A DNA stretch of 64,000 nucleotides from VRUE01 sp036265675 (lineage in GTDB: Bacteria; Actinomycetota; Thermoleophilia; Solirubrobacterales; 70-9). Shown here one piece after another: positions 26,319 to 34,430 of this stretch. The notes beneath the pieces were generated by a model, which ran no database searches, had not been told where the DNA came from, and saw only the letters and a list, made by a program, of their open reading frames with translations. Location: assembly GCA_036265675.1 (NCBI GenBank), contig DATAOP010000002.1, positions 28,632 through 92,631 on the forward strand. Reading direction: 5' to 3'. Made by a program: the position numbers and the translations under genes. Positions within the stretch are counted from its first letter, which is position 1, and the number at the start of each line of letters is the position of its first letter.

Positions 26319-27400
26319 CGCGCCGACTCGATCGAGCTCTTGACGAAGTTGTAGGGCGGCCAGGGGCCGGTGAGCTCCACCGAGACGCCCCGCCCGCGGA
26401 ACTCCTCGGCAAGGCGATCGACCGTCGCGCGGAAGGCGCCAATCTCCTCCTCGTCGACCAGGTAGACGCCGTTCAGGAGCATGTCCCCCTCATGACCGCT
26501 GACCTCGGGCCTCTGCAACGGGTTCAGCAGGGCCTCCGCGGCCCGCCCGGCAAGCCGCTCATGGACGGTCTGTGCCCATTCCTCCGCAACCCGATCCCGC
26601 TCCTCGTCGACCTTCGCCTCGCGCTGCCGCCGTTTCATATAGGCGGTGCCCTGAGGTTCGTCGTGATCCCCGGGGACCGCACCCGAGCTCTGAGCCGCGG
26701 CCCGCTCGAGCGCCCCCTCTTCGGCGATCGCTTTCACGCCCCACTCCGCCTTGCCTTCGAGTCGCTCGAGCGCGTCGATGAAGACCTCGCGTTCCTGCGA
26801 GAGCATCTCCTTCACATGCTCCTCAGTGGAGTAGATGGTGCAGAGGCGCATCGGGACGACCGGCCCCTGCTGGAGCGCGAGGTCGAGGACGTGCTCGTGC
26901 GCGCGGGCCTTCTCCTCGAGCCAGCCGATGTCGTTGAGGTTGTCGTGGAGCGGCTCCTCGCCGAACTCGCTCAGCGATACAGGGCTGACGATCGCCGCCA
27001 GCCCGCGGTCCGTCACCAGGGTGATCTCGTGACGGGAATCGACTCCGGCGGCGTCGTAGCTGGCCTCGGAGGCGACGCCGACGCCGTAGACGTAACAGGC
27101 GAGCTCGTCCTCCCCGGCCTGCTCCGGCGGCGTCCGTTCCGGCGGCCTCGGTTCCACCGGAACCTGCTCCGCCGGCTGCTCCGCCGGCCTCTGCTCGGGA
27201 GGCCTCTCCACCACCCGCCTCCTGGGTCGAAGCGCCCTCTCGGACTCCGAAAGAAGGGTCTCGGTCATCGTCTCCGTCAGCGCCCTCCGCACGCGTGCCC
27301 GGGCATCGGCCCACGCGTCCTCGACCAGGTCCGCGGCCTGTTCGCCGGCCAGCGCTTCGATCGCATCGCGAAGCTCGTCGGTCGGATCGCTGCGGCTCAT
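26315..27400 (-). CDS. GvpF/GvpL-family protein with N-terminal extension
   Basis: 361 residues. The first 100 are an extension: a helical part (DELRDAIEALAGEQAADLVE) and a Pro/Glu-rich linker (PPEQRPAEQPAEQVPVEPRP). The GvpL/F core then starts at CYVYGVGVAS and continues through GLAAIVSPVSLSEFGEEPL, HEHVLDLALQQGPVVPMRL and ends TGPWPPYNFV. GvpF/L proteins normally lack the extension. It may act as a tether or partner-binding segment. The stop overlaps the next start by 4 nt and the start overlaps the gvpJ stop by 4 nt. Confidence 0.85.
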   Translation of the reverse strand: MSRSDPTDELRDAIEALAGEQAADLVEDAWADARARVRRALTETMTETLLSESERALRPRRRVVERPPEQRPAEQPAEQVPVEPRPPERTPPEQAGEDELACYVYGVGVASEASYDAAGVDSRHEITLVTDRGLAAIVSPVSLSEFGEEPLHDNLNDIGWLEEKARAHEHVLDLALQQGPVVPMRLCTIYSTEEHVKEMLSQEREVFIDALERLEGKAEWGVKAIAEEGALERAAAQSSGAVPGDHDEPQGTAYMKRRQREAKVDEERDRVAEEWAQTVHERLAGRAAEALLNPLQRPEVSGHEGDMLLNGVYLVDEEEIGAFRATVDRLAEEFRGRGVSVELTGPWPPYNFVKSSIESAR

Positions 27401-27963
27401 CGCGTCGCCTCGCGCTGGGCTTTCTCGACCGCCCGCACCAGCTCGTCCTTGGTCATCGAGGAGCGGCCCGGGATGTCGAGGGCCTGCGCCGTCTCCATCA
27501 GCTCGTCCTTGGTGGCGTCCTCGTCGCGCACCCTCCTCCGACCGCCCGGGCCCTGCTCGACGACTTCGCGGCGGTGGGTCTCGACTTCGACCTCTTCACC
27601 GGCCCGCGGGGCGGGCAGGCCCGCCATCTCCTCGAGGCGGTCGAGCCGCGAGCGGAGGTCCTCGTTCTCCTCCTCCAGCTCCTTGGCGCGGCTGCTCAAC
27701 GAGGGGTCCGACTCCCACCAGTTGATGCCCATCTCCTGGGCGCGCTCGACGGAGGCGACGAGGAGGCGCAGCTTGATCGTCAGCAGCTCGATGTCGAGGA
27801 GGTTGATCTGGATGTCGCCGGCGATGACGATGCCCTTGTCGAGCACCCGCTCGAGGATGTCCGCCAGGTTCGCCGGCCCGCCGGCGCGCTGCACCTCCAT
27901 CCGCGGCTGGTCCATCGGGCGACGGTTGTAGAGGCTCGGAGAGGACTCACGCTCGTCGGCCAT
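27397..27963 (-). CDS. gvpJ: GvpJ-like minor gas vesicle protein
   Basis: 188 residues. The GvpA-fold core is at about 32-85 (NLADILERVLDKGIVIAGDI then QINLLDIELLTIKLRLLVAS). A coiled coil follows (SSRAKELEEENEDLRSRLDR). The C-terminal 40 residues form a SAP/Rho_N-like helical motif (TKDELMETAQALDIPGRSSM then TKDELVRAVEKA). GvpJ is a minor vesicle component implicated in the conical tips. The extra domain may bind nucleic acid or protein; that is inference. Confidence 0.85.
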   Translation of the reverse strand: MADERESSPSLYNRRPMDQPRMEVQRAGGPANLADILERVLDKGIVIAGDIQINLLDIELLTIKLRLLVASVERAQEMGINWWESDPSLSSRAKELEEENEDLRSRLDRLEEMAGLPAPRAGEEVEVETHRREVVEQGPGGRRRVRDEDATKDELMETAQALDIPGRSSMTKDELVRAVEKAQREATR

Positions 27964-27966
27964 CCG

Positions 27967-28323
27967 TCACACCTCCCCCGATTCGGCTCGCGGGTAGCGC
28001 CGCGTGCGCTGAGTCCCGGTCATCTCGCCGTCTTTGTCCAGCGTCACCTCGTACTTGCCGAGGACGTCGGTGGTGGTGGGCACCCGCTCCAGCTCGAGCA
28101 CCTCCAGCGTCACGGTCCACTCATCGCCGTCGCGCTCCACACCGGTGATCGACTCGACCGGGCGCCCGATCAGGTCCTGGACCTGTTCGACGGCGCCGGC
28201 CGCGATCTCACGCGTCGTCGGCCCTTTGGAGTTGCGGGAACCTGAGGAGCCCCCCGATTTTCGTCTGTCTGATTTGGATTTGTCTGATTTGGACTCTGAT
28301 TTTTCAGATTTCGACTCAGCCAT
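27967..28323 (-). CDS. gvpO: Gas vesicle protein GvpO
   Basis: 118 residues from ATG 28321-28323. The N-terminal 35 are a low-complexity Ser/Lys/Glu tail (repeated SKSDK) written with A+T-rich codons. The GvpO domain follows: AAGAVEQVQDLIGRPVESIT, WTVTLEVLELERVPTTTDVL and GKYEVTLDKDGEMTG. GvpO is required for vesicle formation in haloarchaea and is common in actinobacterial gvp clusters. Its start overlaps the gvpG stop by 8 nt. Confidence 0.9.
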   Translation of the reverse strand: MAESKSEKSESKSDKSKSDRRKSGGSSGSRNSKGPTTREIAAGAVEQVQDLIGRPVESITGVERDGDEWTVTLEVLELERVPTTTDVLGKYEVTLDKDGEMTGTQRTRRYPRAESGEV

Positions 28324-28612
28324 TCTCGGGTCCCTCCTCGGCCCACAGTTCCGCTTCGAGCAGCTCCTGTTCTTCGCGCTGCCGCTCGCGCGCATTCGCG
28401 AGGCGCTCGAGCAGTTCGTCCTCCTTCGCTTCGCGTTCTTTCGGCCCGACCCGGCCCTCCTCGACGTCGATTTCAAGCTGCATCAGCTCGCGCATCACGT
28501 TCTCCTCCGAGTAGAGCTGGCGATCAGCCTCCTCGGCGACCTTTTCGGCGACCCAGGCGGTGCCGCGGACGGGAGCCAGCGGCAGCAGGGCGATCTCGCG
28601 GAAAAGGCCCAT
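28316..28612 (-). CDS. gvpG: Gas vesicle protein GvpG
   Basis: 98 residues: MGLFREIALLPLAPVRGTAW, then VAEKVAEEADRQLYSEENVM, then a charged helix VGPKEREAKEDELLERLANA. This is the complete GvpG pattern, and the length is normal. GvpG is an accessory protein that interacts with GvpF/L. It starts 1 bp after the gvpF stop. Confidence 0.93.
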   Translation of the reverse strand: MGLFREIALLPLAPVRGTAWVAEKVAEEADRQLYSEENVMRELMQLEIDVEEGRVGPKEREAKEDELLERLANARERQREEQELLEAELWAEEGPENG

Positions 28613-28613
28613 C

Positions 28614-29375
28614 TCAGGCTCCGACCTCGAGCTCGACGAAGCTGTGGGGCGGCAGCGGCCCGGTGTACTTGACGCGGACTCGACCGCCCTGCTCCTCGGC
28701 CCACCTCTCGACCTCGGCGTCGAACCGTTCGAGCTCCTTGCGCTCGACCAGGAACGAGGCGTTCAGCGCCATCCGCTCGTGGACGACGTCGCCGAGCTGG
28801 ATTCCGACCGCGAACGGGCTCAGGCGCTCGACGATCGCCGGCCCGGTCTCCTCGCGCTTGCCCTCGAGGCCCTGCGAGACCAGCTCGCCGAGCCGGATCC
28901 GCTCGTAGTAGGTCGCGGCCTCGGGCTTGCCCTGGATCGCCTCGCGCAGCCCGGCCGCCTCGGGGTTCTCGGCCAGGACTTCGCGCAGCACTGTCTCCTC
29001 CTCGTGGATGCCCTTGAGGTTGACCTCGACCTTGCCCTCCATCTCCTCGAGGAGCTCTTCGAGCTGCTCTCGGTGGGGGGCGAGGAGCTCGGCACGGACG
29101 GCGTCGGCGTCGGGGAGGATGACGCCGAACCGCATCGGCAGCACCGCGGAGGCCCATCCCATCGCCTCTTCGAGCACCCGCATATGCGCCAGCAGCTCGT
29201 CGCGTCCCGCGACCGAGAATTCCTCCGCCACGTCGGTGGTGAGCGCGGCGAGGTCGTCCATCGTCACCAGGCCGAGGGGCTCGTCGTCGATGCCGACGGC
29301 CTTCGCTCCCGGCGACTCGCCGGCGCGGATCACTCCGTAGACGTACTTCGCCCTCTTCTCACTCGACTCGGCCAT
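28614..29375 (-). CDS. gvpF: Gas vesicle protein GvpF
   Basis: 253 residues with the full GvpF/L pattern: KYVYGVIRAGE, DLAALTTDVAEEFSVAGRDE, VLPMRFGVILPDADAVRAEL, KVEVNLKGIHEEETVLREVL, and a C-terminal RVRVKYTGPLPPHSFVELEV. As the copy beside gvpA it is best called GvpF, which contacts GvpA during assembly. The start is 15 bp after the gvpA stop. Confidence 0.92.
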   Translation of the reverse strand: MAESSEKRAKYVYGVIRAGESPGAKAVGIDDEPLGLVTMDDLAALTTDVAEEFSVAGRDELLAHMRVLEEAMGWASAVLPMRFGVILPDADAVRAELLAPHREQLEELLEEMEGKVEVNLKGIHEEETVLREVLAENPEAAGLREAIQGKPEAATYYERIRLGELVSQGLEGKREETGPAIVERLSPFAVGIQLGDVVHERMALNASFLVERKELERFDAEVERWAEEQGGRVRVKYTGPLPPHSFVELEVGA

Positions 29376-29390
29376 CAGGAGCCTGTCCGG

Positions 29391-29876
29391 CTAGCTTTGG
29401 CTTTTCGAGCGTTTTTTGCTCGATTTCGACCCCGAGCGGCTGCGACGTCGGGTGGTCGTGGTGCTCGACCGTTTGCGCGAGGGTTCTTTTTCCTCTTCGT
29501 CTTCTTCTTCATCCCCGAAGAGAGCCTCTTTCGCGCCCTGGAGCATGCCTTTGGTTTTGCTCGAGGCGCCGCCTTCGGTGATTCCCTCCATCAGCTCCGG
29601 AAGCCCGGAGGTCTCGGTCGCCATCAGATCGAGTCGGTTGACCGCCTCGGCGAACCGCAGGTAGGTGTCGACGCTCGCAATGACGATTCGCGCGTCAATG
29701 GTCAGGATCTCGATGCCGATCAGCGAGACGCGGACGAATACGTCGATAACGAGCCCCTTGTCGAGGATCAGCTCGAGGACGTCGTACAGGCCACTCGAGG
29801 ACGACCGCGCCACGTACCCGCTGCCTCCCCGGTAGGGCATGTTTCCTCCACCGCGGCTCTGCATTGAGGTTGCCAT
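29391..29876 (-). CDS. gvpA: Major gas vesicle structural protein GvpA
   Basis: 161 residues. The core at about 28-84 is almost canonical: LYDVLELILDKGLVIDVFVR, VSLIGIEILTIDARIVIASV, DTYLRFAEAVNRLDL. GvpA stacks into the ribbed vesicle wall. Typical cyanobacterial GvpA is about 70 residues. This one continues with an acidic stretch (FGDEEEDEEEKEPS) and a Ser/Arg/Lys-rich tail to the end, longer than in most actinobacterial homologues. The N-terminus also carries a Gly/Ser-rich lead. The tail might face the cytoplasm and bind partners or DNA. Confidence 0.92.
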   Translation of the reverse strand: MATSMQSRGGGNMPYRGGSGYVARSSSSGLYDVLELILDKGLVIDVFVRVSLIGIEILTIDARIVIASVDTYLRFAEAVNRLDLMATETSGLPELMEGITEGGASSKTKGMLQGAKEALFGDEEEDEEEKEPSRKRSSTTTTRRRSRSGSKSSKKRSKSQS

Positions 29877-29908
29877 CAGAAGTTCCTTTCCTAGTGGGTC
29901 GATTCCGC

Positions 29909-30931
29909 TCAGGCGGGCTCGAGCTCGTCCTCCTCGAGCTCCTCCTCGTCCTCGTCCTCGTCGAGAGGCTCCTCCTCGTCCTCTTCGAGAGGCTCCTCGT
30001 CCAGCTCCTCCTCGTCCTCGTCGAGAGGCTCCTCGTCCAGCTCCTCTTCATCGAGAGGCCCCTCCTCGTCGTCTTCGTCGTCCTCGACGGGCTCCGTGTC
30101 CTCCTCGTCAGCCTCCTCTTCGGAGACTGGCGGTTCGTAATCCTCGAAGTCCTCGTGGGCGAGCTCGGCATACGCTTTGAAGCGATGCAGCTCGGCCTCG
30201 ATCGTCCGGTCGGGAACCTTCAGCAGCCGGGTCAGCCGCTCGTAGATGCCCTGGGGCTCGCGCTCGATCGTCAGCTCGATCCGGGTGAGGCGCGGTGCCA
30301 TGGGGTGGAAGGTGACGACGCCGGTGTGGGCGAGATCGCCGGCCGCCTCCCAGTCGATCCGCTCGTCCTCGCGTTCGTCGACGATCTCCAGCTCGACCTC
30401 ATCATGGAGCCCGCCGACCTTCGAAACGTGGAAATTGAAATGACTGTCGTCCTCTTCCTCGACGTCGAGCACGTGGTGGAGGAAGTCGGGGTAGTCCATC
30501 AACAGGGAGGTGAGTTCAAACGCGCCGGAGAGCGGGACGCCGACGTCGATCGACTCGACGATCGGGGCAAGCCCGCCGCCGTGAGCCGTTTCCGCGGGAT
30601 CAGAGCCGTTGTCGGCACTCCCGTTTTCGCCTCCGCCGCCGGCGGCGAGCGGGCCGCCGATTCGCTCGACGAGCCTGCTGCCGAGACTCACCTTCGAGGC
30701 GAGCTTCCCCGGAGTCCCCATCTTGGACAGAGCCCTGTCGGCGAGATCGCCGGTTTTCCCGCCCTTCTCGGTCTGGGCCGGGTTCAGCTTCTCCTTCAAC
30801 GGAGTCCCACTGGCCCGTTCCTGCCGCCGTGCCGAGAGCGCCCGCGCTCCGTAGCGGATCGCCTCTCCCCAGTGGGAGAGCGCCTCCCGCCCGTAGGCGA
30901 CTGCTCCCTTCTCGTTGGCCTCGGTCGCCAC
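29909..30931 (-). CDS. SRPBCC-domain protein with acidic tail (gas-vesicle associated)
   Basis: 340 residues. After a charged, Gly-rich N-terminal 120 comes an SRPBCC/polyketide-cyclase-like domain at about 123-265 (SIDVGVPLSGAFELTSLLMD, YPDFLHHVLDVEEEDDSHFN, ERIDWEAAGDLAHTGVVTFH, RLTRIELTIEREPQGIYERL). The last 71 residues are nearly all Glu and Asp with repeated EEPLDED units. SRPBCC proteins occur in actinobacterial gas-vesicle clusters, but their role is unknown. It lies directly upstream of gvpA. Confidence 0.8.
   Translation of the reverse strand: MATEANEKGAVAYGREALSHWGEAIRYGARALSARRQERASGTPLKEKLNPAQTEKGGKTGDLADRALSKMGTPGKLASKVSLGSRLVERIGGPLAAGGGGENGSADNGSDPAETAHGGGLAPIVESIDVGVPLSGAFELTSLLMDYPDFLHHVLDVEEEDDSHFNFHVSKVGGLHDEVELEIVDEREDERIDWEAAGDLAHTGVVTFHPMAPRLTRIELTIEREPQGIYERLTRLLKVPDRTIEAELHRFKAYAELAHEDFEDYEPPVSEEEADEEDTEPVEDDEDDEEGPLDEEELDEEPLDEDEEELDEEPLEEDEEEPLDEDEDEEELEEDELEPA
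29912..30065 (-). repeat. Tandem repeat encoding acidic tail
   Basis: The plus strand carries repeated units built from GAGAGGCTCCTCGTCCAGCT and CCTCCTCGTCCTCGT, about 33-36 bp long and imperfect. They encode Glu/Asp runs broken by Pro-Leu in the SRPBCC protein. Such tracts expand and contract readily. Confidence 0.7.
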
Positions 30932-30932
30932 G

Positions 30933-31448
30933 TCAGGTGCCCTTCTTGGCCACCTGACCGGCCGTCTCGCCGACGCTCTGGACCGAGCTCGCGACCTTGC
31001 TCACGCGCTGGCCGATGCTGTCGGCCCGCTTTGCGGCGTCGACGATCGCCCCGCTGATCTTCTCGGCATCCGGCTTGAAGCCGTTGCGCTTCGGCATCGA
31101 GACACCGAGCACCTTGCGGCGCCTGCCCGATCGCGTGGCGACGATTGCGCCGGCGACTCCGGCGATAGCCGCTCCGGTCGCAAGCAGGGGCACGGCGGCT
31201 TTCTTGGCGATCGGGGCCACCTCGCTGGCACCGCTGCTGACGGCGCTTTTGACGGAGTCGGTGACGCCGTTCGGCGAGCTGGTCTGTTTTGCTTTTTTCT
31301 GCGTGCTCGAGGCGGCTTTTTTTGCTTTGACGCGGGAGCCGCCACCGGCGCCGTTGGTTTTGCTGTTCGATTTTCCGCTCGACCTAGATCGTTGCGATCT
31401 TTTTTTGGTCGAACCTTTCGAAGAGGATTTTTGTTTGGTCTGGGCCAT
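30933..31448 (-). CDS. Lys/Ser-rich basic protein with Gly/Ala hydrophobic segment, first gene of gas-vesicle operon
   Basis: 171 residues from ATG 31446-31448 with GAAAGGA upstream. Residues 1-65 are a Lys/Ser/Gln-rich basic tail (QKSSSKGSTKKRSQRSRSSG). Then come a helix, the hydrophobic segment VPLLATGAAIAGVAGAIVAT, a basic SGRRRK, and an amphipathic C-terminus (GQRVSKVASSVQSVGETAGQ). The order of parts and the VPL(L/I)xTGA core match the protein at 23488-23934. It stops 1 bp before the SRPBCC start and probably leads the operon. It could bind the vesicle surface or nucleic acid. Confidence 0.7.
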   Translation of the reverse strand: MAQTKQKSSSKGSTKKRSQRSRSSGKSNSKTNGAGGGSRVKAKKAASSTQKKAKQTSSPNGVTDSVKSAVSSGASEVAPIAKKAAVPLLATGAAIAGVAGAIVATRSGRRRKVLGVSMPKRNGFKPDAEKISGAIVDAAKRADSIGQRVSKVASSVQSVGETAGQVAKKGT

Positions 31449-31667
31449 GGTGAGTCCTTTCCCGGCGTGAAGGGCTGTGAAGGGACCCGCTACCCGCTTG
31501 TTGGAGCAGATAATCAAGGTGGAGCGGATGGGCGTTTCATTGCGCCTGCGCGGTCGGACGTCAGTGAGCGGACATCGACGGATTGCTTTCCGCGATTCGA
31601 GGTAAACCTGTCGCGGGAAGCGGATCGGATGGGGCCGGCCACGGAACGCGCGGCCGTGCCGCAGGTT

Positions 31668-34430
31668 CTAGCGGCGCCGCTTCTTCGCCGCCGGCCTGCT
31701 GCAGGCCGTCTTTACCTTCACCCGGCGGGTCAGCCGCTTCCCATTCTGGGCCTTGAACTGGATCTTCGCGACGGCGGGCGTCGCGCAGAGCTGCCGCGTG
31801 TTCACCAGGTATCCCTGCTTGCCACCGAGGAGATTGAGACGGAAGTGGCCGATCGGGGCGTCGGGGATGACCGGCACCACGGTCCGCAGGTGACCCTTCA
31901 CCGAGGAGGATTCGGCTTCGGGGATGATCGTCACCTGGCCGGCGAGGATGAAGGCAACGTGGGGGAGCTTGCCGAAGCCCGAGACCGCATAGGCGGGACC
32001 CTTGAGCGGGGCATCGAGGAGCGGGGTATGGGTTTCGGCGGTCCCGATCGGCTGGCGGCCGGCGCAATGTTTCGCGACGAGCTCGGCGCGGCTGCAGATG
32101 TTGCCGAGGTGGCGCTGATCGATCGCGAAGGCCTTCGGCAGCGTTACCGCAAGCGATTTGATGTTGGCTTCGCCACCGCGCGTCCTGAGGTCGAAGCGCA
32201 GGGCGGGGTTCCTGGATCGCTTGGTCTGCTTGCGGCCGCCGATCTGCCGGATGCTCATCCGCGGCTTGAAGGGCAGCGTTTCGCAGTCGACCGACTGGAA
32301 GTAGGAGGAGAAGTCGGCGACCGTCCCCTGGTCGCCGACGCCCTGCGAATCGACCGAGAACGGGCTGCAGTTGGTCGGATTGACCATGAAGTTCGGCTTG
32401 TCGACATTGACCTGGATCGAGCGCATCCGGATCGGGATGCCGCCTATGATCGAGGGGACCGTGTCCGAGAGGGCCGTCACGTGGGCGTCCAGCGGGTCGA
32501 TGTGGATTGCGACGCGGACGACGACGACGCCGTAGTCGTAGGGGCCCGCCAGAGCGGGGGTGACGGCGACCAGGCTCAGCGGAGCGCCCTTGAACGGCCC
32601 TGCAAGGTACATCCTCCCCACCGCGTGGAAGGGGTGATGGCCGGGGCCGGCGGCGACGTTCGTCGTGCCGATTTCAGAGGACGCCGGGCAGCTCGGGCTG
32701 GCCCGCTCGGCGCGCCCCTGATTATTAGCCGCGGCGACGATGCTGCCCTCCGGGCAGTAGGTGAGGCCGCGCAGCCTGGCGGTGAGCCCCGGCGGCATGA
32801 CGAAGTTGAGGTCGCCGAGGAACTGGTCGCCGTCTTCACGGTCGAGTCGCAGGTGGAAGTCACTGAATGCACCGGCAGCCGGGTTCGACGTTCCCGCGAC
32901 GAGCCTCGGGTGGAACGGACGCTGCAGACCCGGGCATGAGCTCTTGTTGGGGCCTTCGTCGACGCTGAGGATCGGCCGCGAATGCTGCGGGGCCAATTCC
33001 GAGTTCCAGGGGGTGAAGACCGAGTCGGCTTCATAAATGCCGCATCTGGTCGGCGTGGCAATCAGGCCGCGGTCCGAGGAGAAGAGGTGCAGGTTGAACT
33101 CGGCGAAGGGCACCTGCGGCAGATCGGTGACGCGCCAGGTGAGCTGACCGGTCCGCGGATTCGGATGCACGCTTGCCACGAACTTGACGTGAACGCCGAA
33201 GCCGTCGGCGATCATGAAGATTCGATACTGATTGCCGGGCAGCGGCTGGCCGATGTAGAGCGAGCCAACGAGCGGCCCTTCGATTGCCGGAGTCCGGACG
33301 TCGAAGGTCCCGATCTTGGAGTTGTCAGGGCACTGGCCCGCCGCGTCGTTGTTGAAGTTCGCCTGCTGGTCCGTGCAGGACAGCTGGCCGTCGGCCGCGT
33401 CGGGGTTCACCGAGAGGCCCTCGGGCAGGGTCACCACGGCCGATCGCAGCTCGGAGGGCGACGGGGGTGCGGCGAGGAACTGGTCGGATTTCAGCTGCAG
33501 GTCGAGACCTGACGGCGCATCGGCTTCCCCGGTCGTGAGACCGACGTTGAGGCTGGGGTCGAAGCGCTCGTGTTCGCATTCGCTGGTCGGCGGAAAGTCC
33601 GCGTGCGCTTCCGACGGATGGGTCGGATCCTGATAGGTAGTCACCTTCAAGGAGACCCTCAGCGGGCTTCCGGTGCAGACCGTCGGGTTGTTGATGAAGG
33701 GATGAAGCAGGGCGGCCCCGGCTTCGGGGAACGGACCGGGAATGCAGCCGGTAGTCGTCAGGCCGGCGCAACCGGGGGGCGACCCGGGATCGCCCGCCGG
33801 GAATCTTTCCGAGTCGTGTTCGTGGTCGGCGGGGAAGCCCCACACTTCGAACCGCACTTTGCTCAGCGGCACGCTCTGGGGGATGCCCTGGATATTCATC
33901 GTCAGGCCGTAGTCGGAGCCGCTGCGAACGGAGATCGGCATGATGATCGGCACCTTGACCGTCGGCGCGACGAACGCGAGGCGACCTGACTCGTTTTCGC
34001 TCTGGCGCTCCATGTTGTAGACGGGAGCGGTGCCCATGATGTGGTTCGGGTTGCCTTCGTAGTTGGCGAAGATGGTGATCACCCCCGCCTGCGCACCCGG
34101 AGCGCAATGGTTCAGCGCGAATTCGGCCGCCGAACAGCGGAGGATCGCGCCCGGGTTGCCGAAGACACCGGTCGGAAGATGAACCCCGACTTCTCTTGCG
34201 ATTTCAGGTTCCCCGGGGCTTTCCAGTTCGAACGAGGCTTCGATATCAGGGTGTGCGCCGGCGTCCTGCCTGTTCGATTCGAGCTTGTAGTCGAGGATCT
34301 TCTGTTCCGCCAGCGCCGGGCCGGCGAGTACCCCGCCGGCGAGGAGGGCGAGGAGCAGGGCAATGGTGCCGAACACGGCCCGGCGCGCCGAGCTCGGTGA
34401 GATGCCGGTGATCATCGACGCATCACCCAT
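31668..34430 (-). CDS. Giant secreted protein B2 with repeating Cys modules
   Basis: 920 residues. A signal peptide (ALLLALLAGGVLAGPALAEQ) is followed by about 850 residues in which one module recurs roughly four times. Each starts with a Cys and a second Cys before Pro and an Ile/Val-Gly (HCAPGAQAGVITIF; QCPDNSKIGTFDV; SCPASSEIGTTNV; HCAGRQPIGTAET), then a strand ending in a GPLVGSLYIGQPL-like loop. Modules close on GLIATPTRC or GYLVNTRQLC. The C-terminus is basic. It is 50% or so alike in layout to the protein at 37965-40691. The start overlaps the preceding gene by 8 nt. Function is unknown; a surface or matrix protein is likely. Confidence 0.75.
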   Translation of the reverse strand: MGDASMITGISPSSARRAVFGTIALLLALLAGGVLAGPALAEQKILDYKLESNRQDAGAHPDIEASFELESPGEPEIAREVGVHLPTGVFGNPGAILRCSAAEFALNHCAPGAQAGVITIFANYEGNPNHIMGTAPVYNMERQSENESGRLAFVAPTVKVPIIMPISVRSGSDYGLTMNIQGIPQSVPLSKVRFEVWGFPADHEHDSERFPAGDPGSPPGCAGLTTTGCIPGPFPEAGAALLHPFINNPTVCTGSPLRVSLKVTTYQDPTHPSEAHADFPPTSECEHERFDPSLNVGLTTGEADAPSGLDLQLKSDQFLAAPPSPSELRSAVVTLPEGLSVNPDAADGQLSCTDQQANFNNDAAGQCPDNSKIGTFDVRTPAIEGPLVGSLYIGQPLPGNQYRIFMIADGFGVHVKFVASVHPNPRTGQLTWRVTDLPQVPFAEFNLHLFSSDRGLIATPTRCGIYEADSVFTPWNSELAPQHSRPILSVDEGPNKSSCPGLQRPFHPRLVAGTSNPAAGAFSDFHLRLDREDGDQFLGDLNFVMPPGLTARLRGLTYCPEGSIVAAANNQGRAERASPSCPASSEIGTTNVAAGPGHHPFHAVGRMYLAGPFKGAPLSLVAVTPALAGPYDYGVVVVRVAIHIDPLDAHVTALSDTVPSIIGGIPIRMRSIQVNVDKPNFMVNPTNCSPFSVDSQGVGDQGTVADFSSYFQSVDCETLPFKPRMSIRQIGGRKQTKRSRNPALRFDLRTRGGEANIKSLAVTLPKAFAIDQRHLGNICSRAELVAKHCAGRQPIGTAETHTPLLDAPLKGPAYAVSGFGKLPHVAFILAGQVTIIPEAESSSVKGHLRTVVPVIPDAPIGHFRLNLLGGKQGYLVNTRQLCATPAVAKIQFKAQNGKRLTRRVKVKTACSRPAAKKRRR

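Noticed and set aside
26492..27931. A 479-codon plus-strand open frame across gvpL and gvpJ
   Set aside because: It is the antisense shadow of the gvp genes. The Leu/Arg-rich composition arises from the complement of Glu- and Arg-rich coding.
29912..30065. CRISPR array
   Set aside because: The repeats are contiguous and in frame with a coding sequence, with no unique spacers. No cas gene is present anywhere in the window.
31449..31667. A sigma-B-type promoter (GGGTA-like sequence) ahead of the gas-vesicle operon
   Set aside because: A GGGTAG is present, but no matching GTTT-type upstream box lies at the right distance, so the case is too weak to list.
30915..32939. A 674-codon open frame on the plus strand across the gas-vesicle leader gene and protein B2
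   Set aside because: It is antisense to two well-supported genes, rich in Arg, Gly and Asp as expected of a shadow frame at high G+C, and has no family resemblance.
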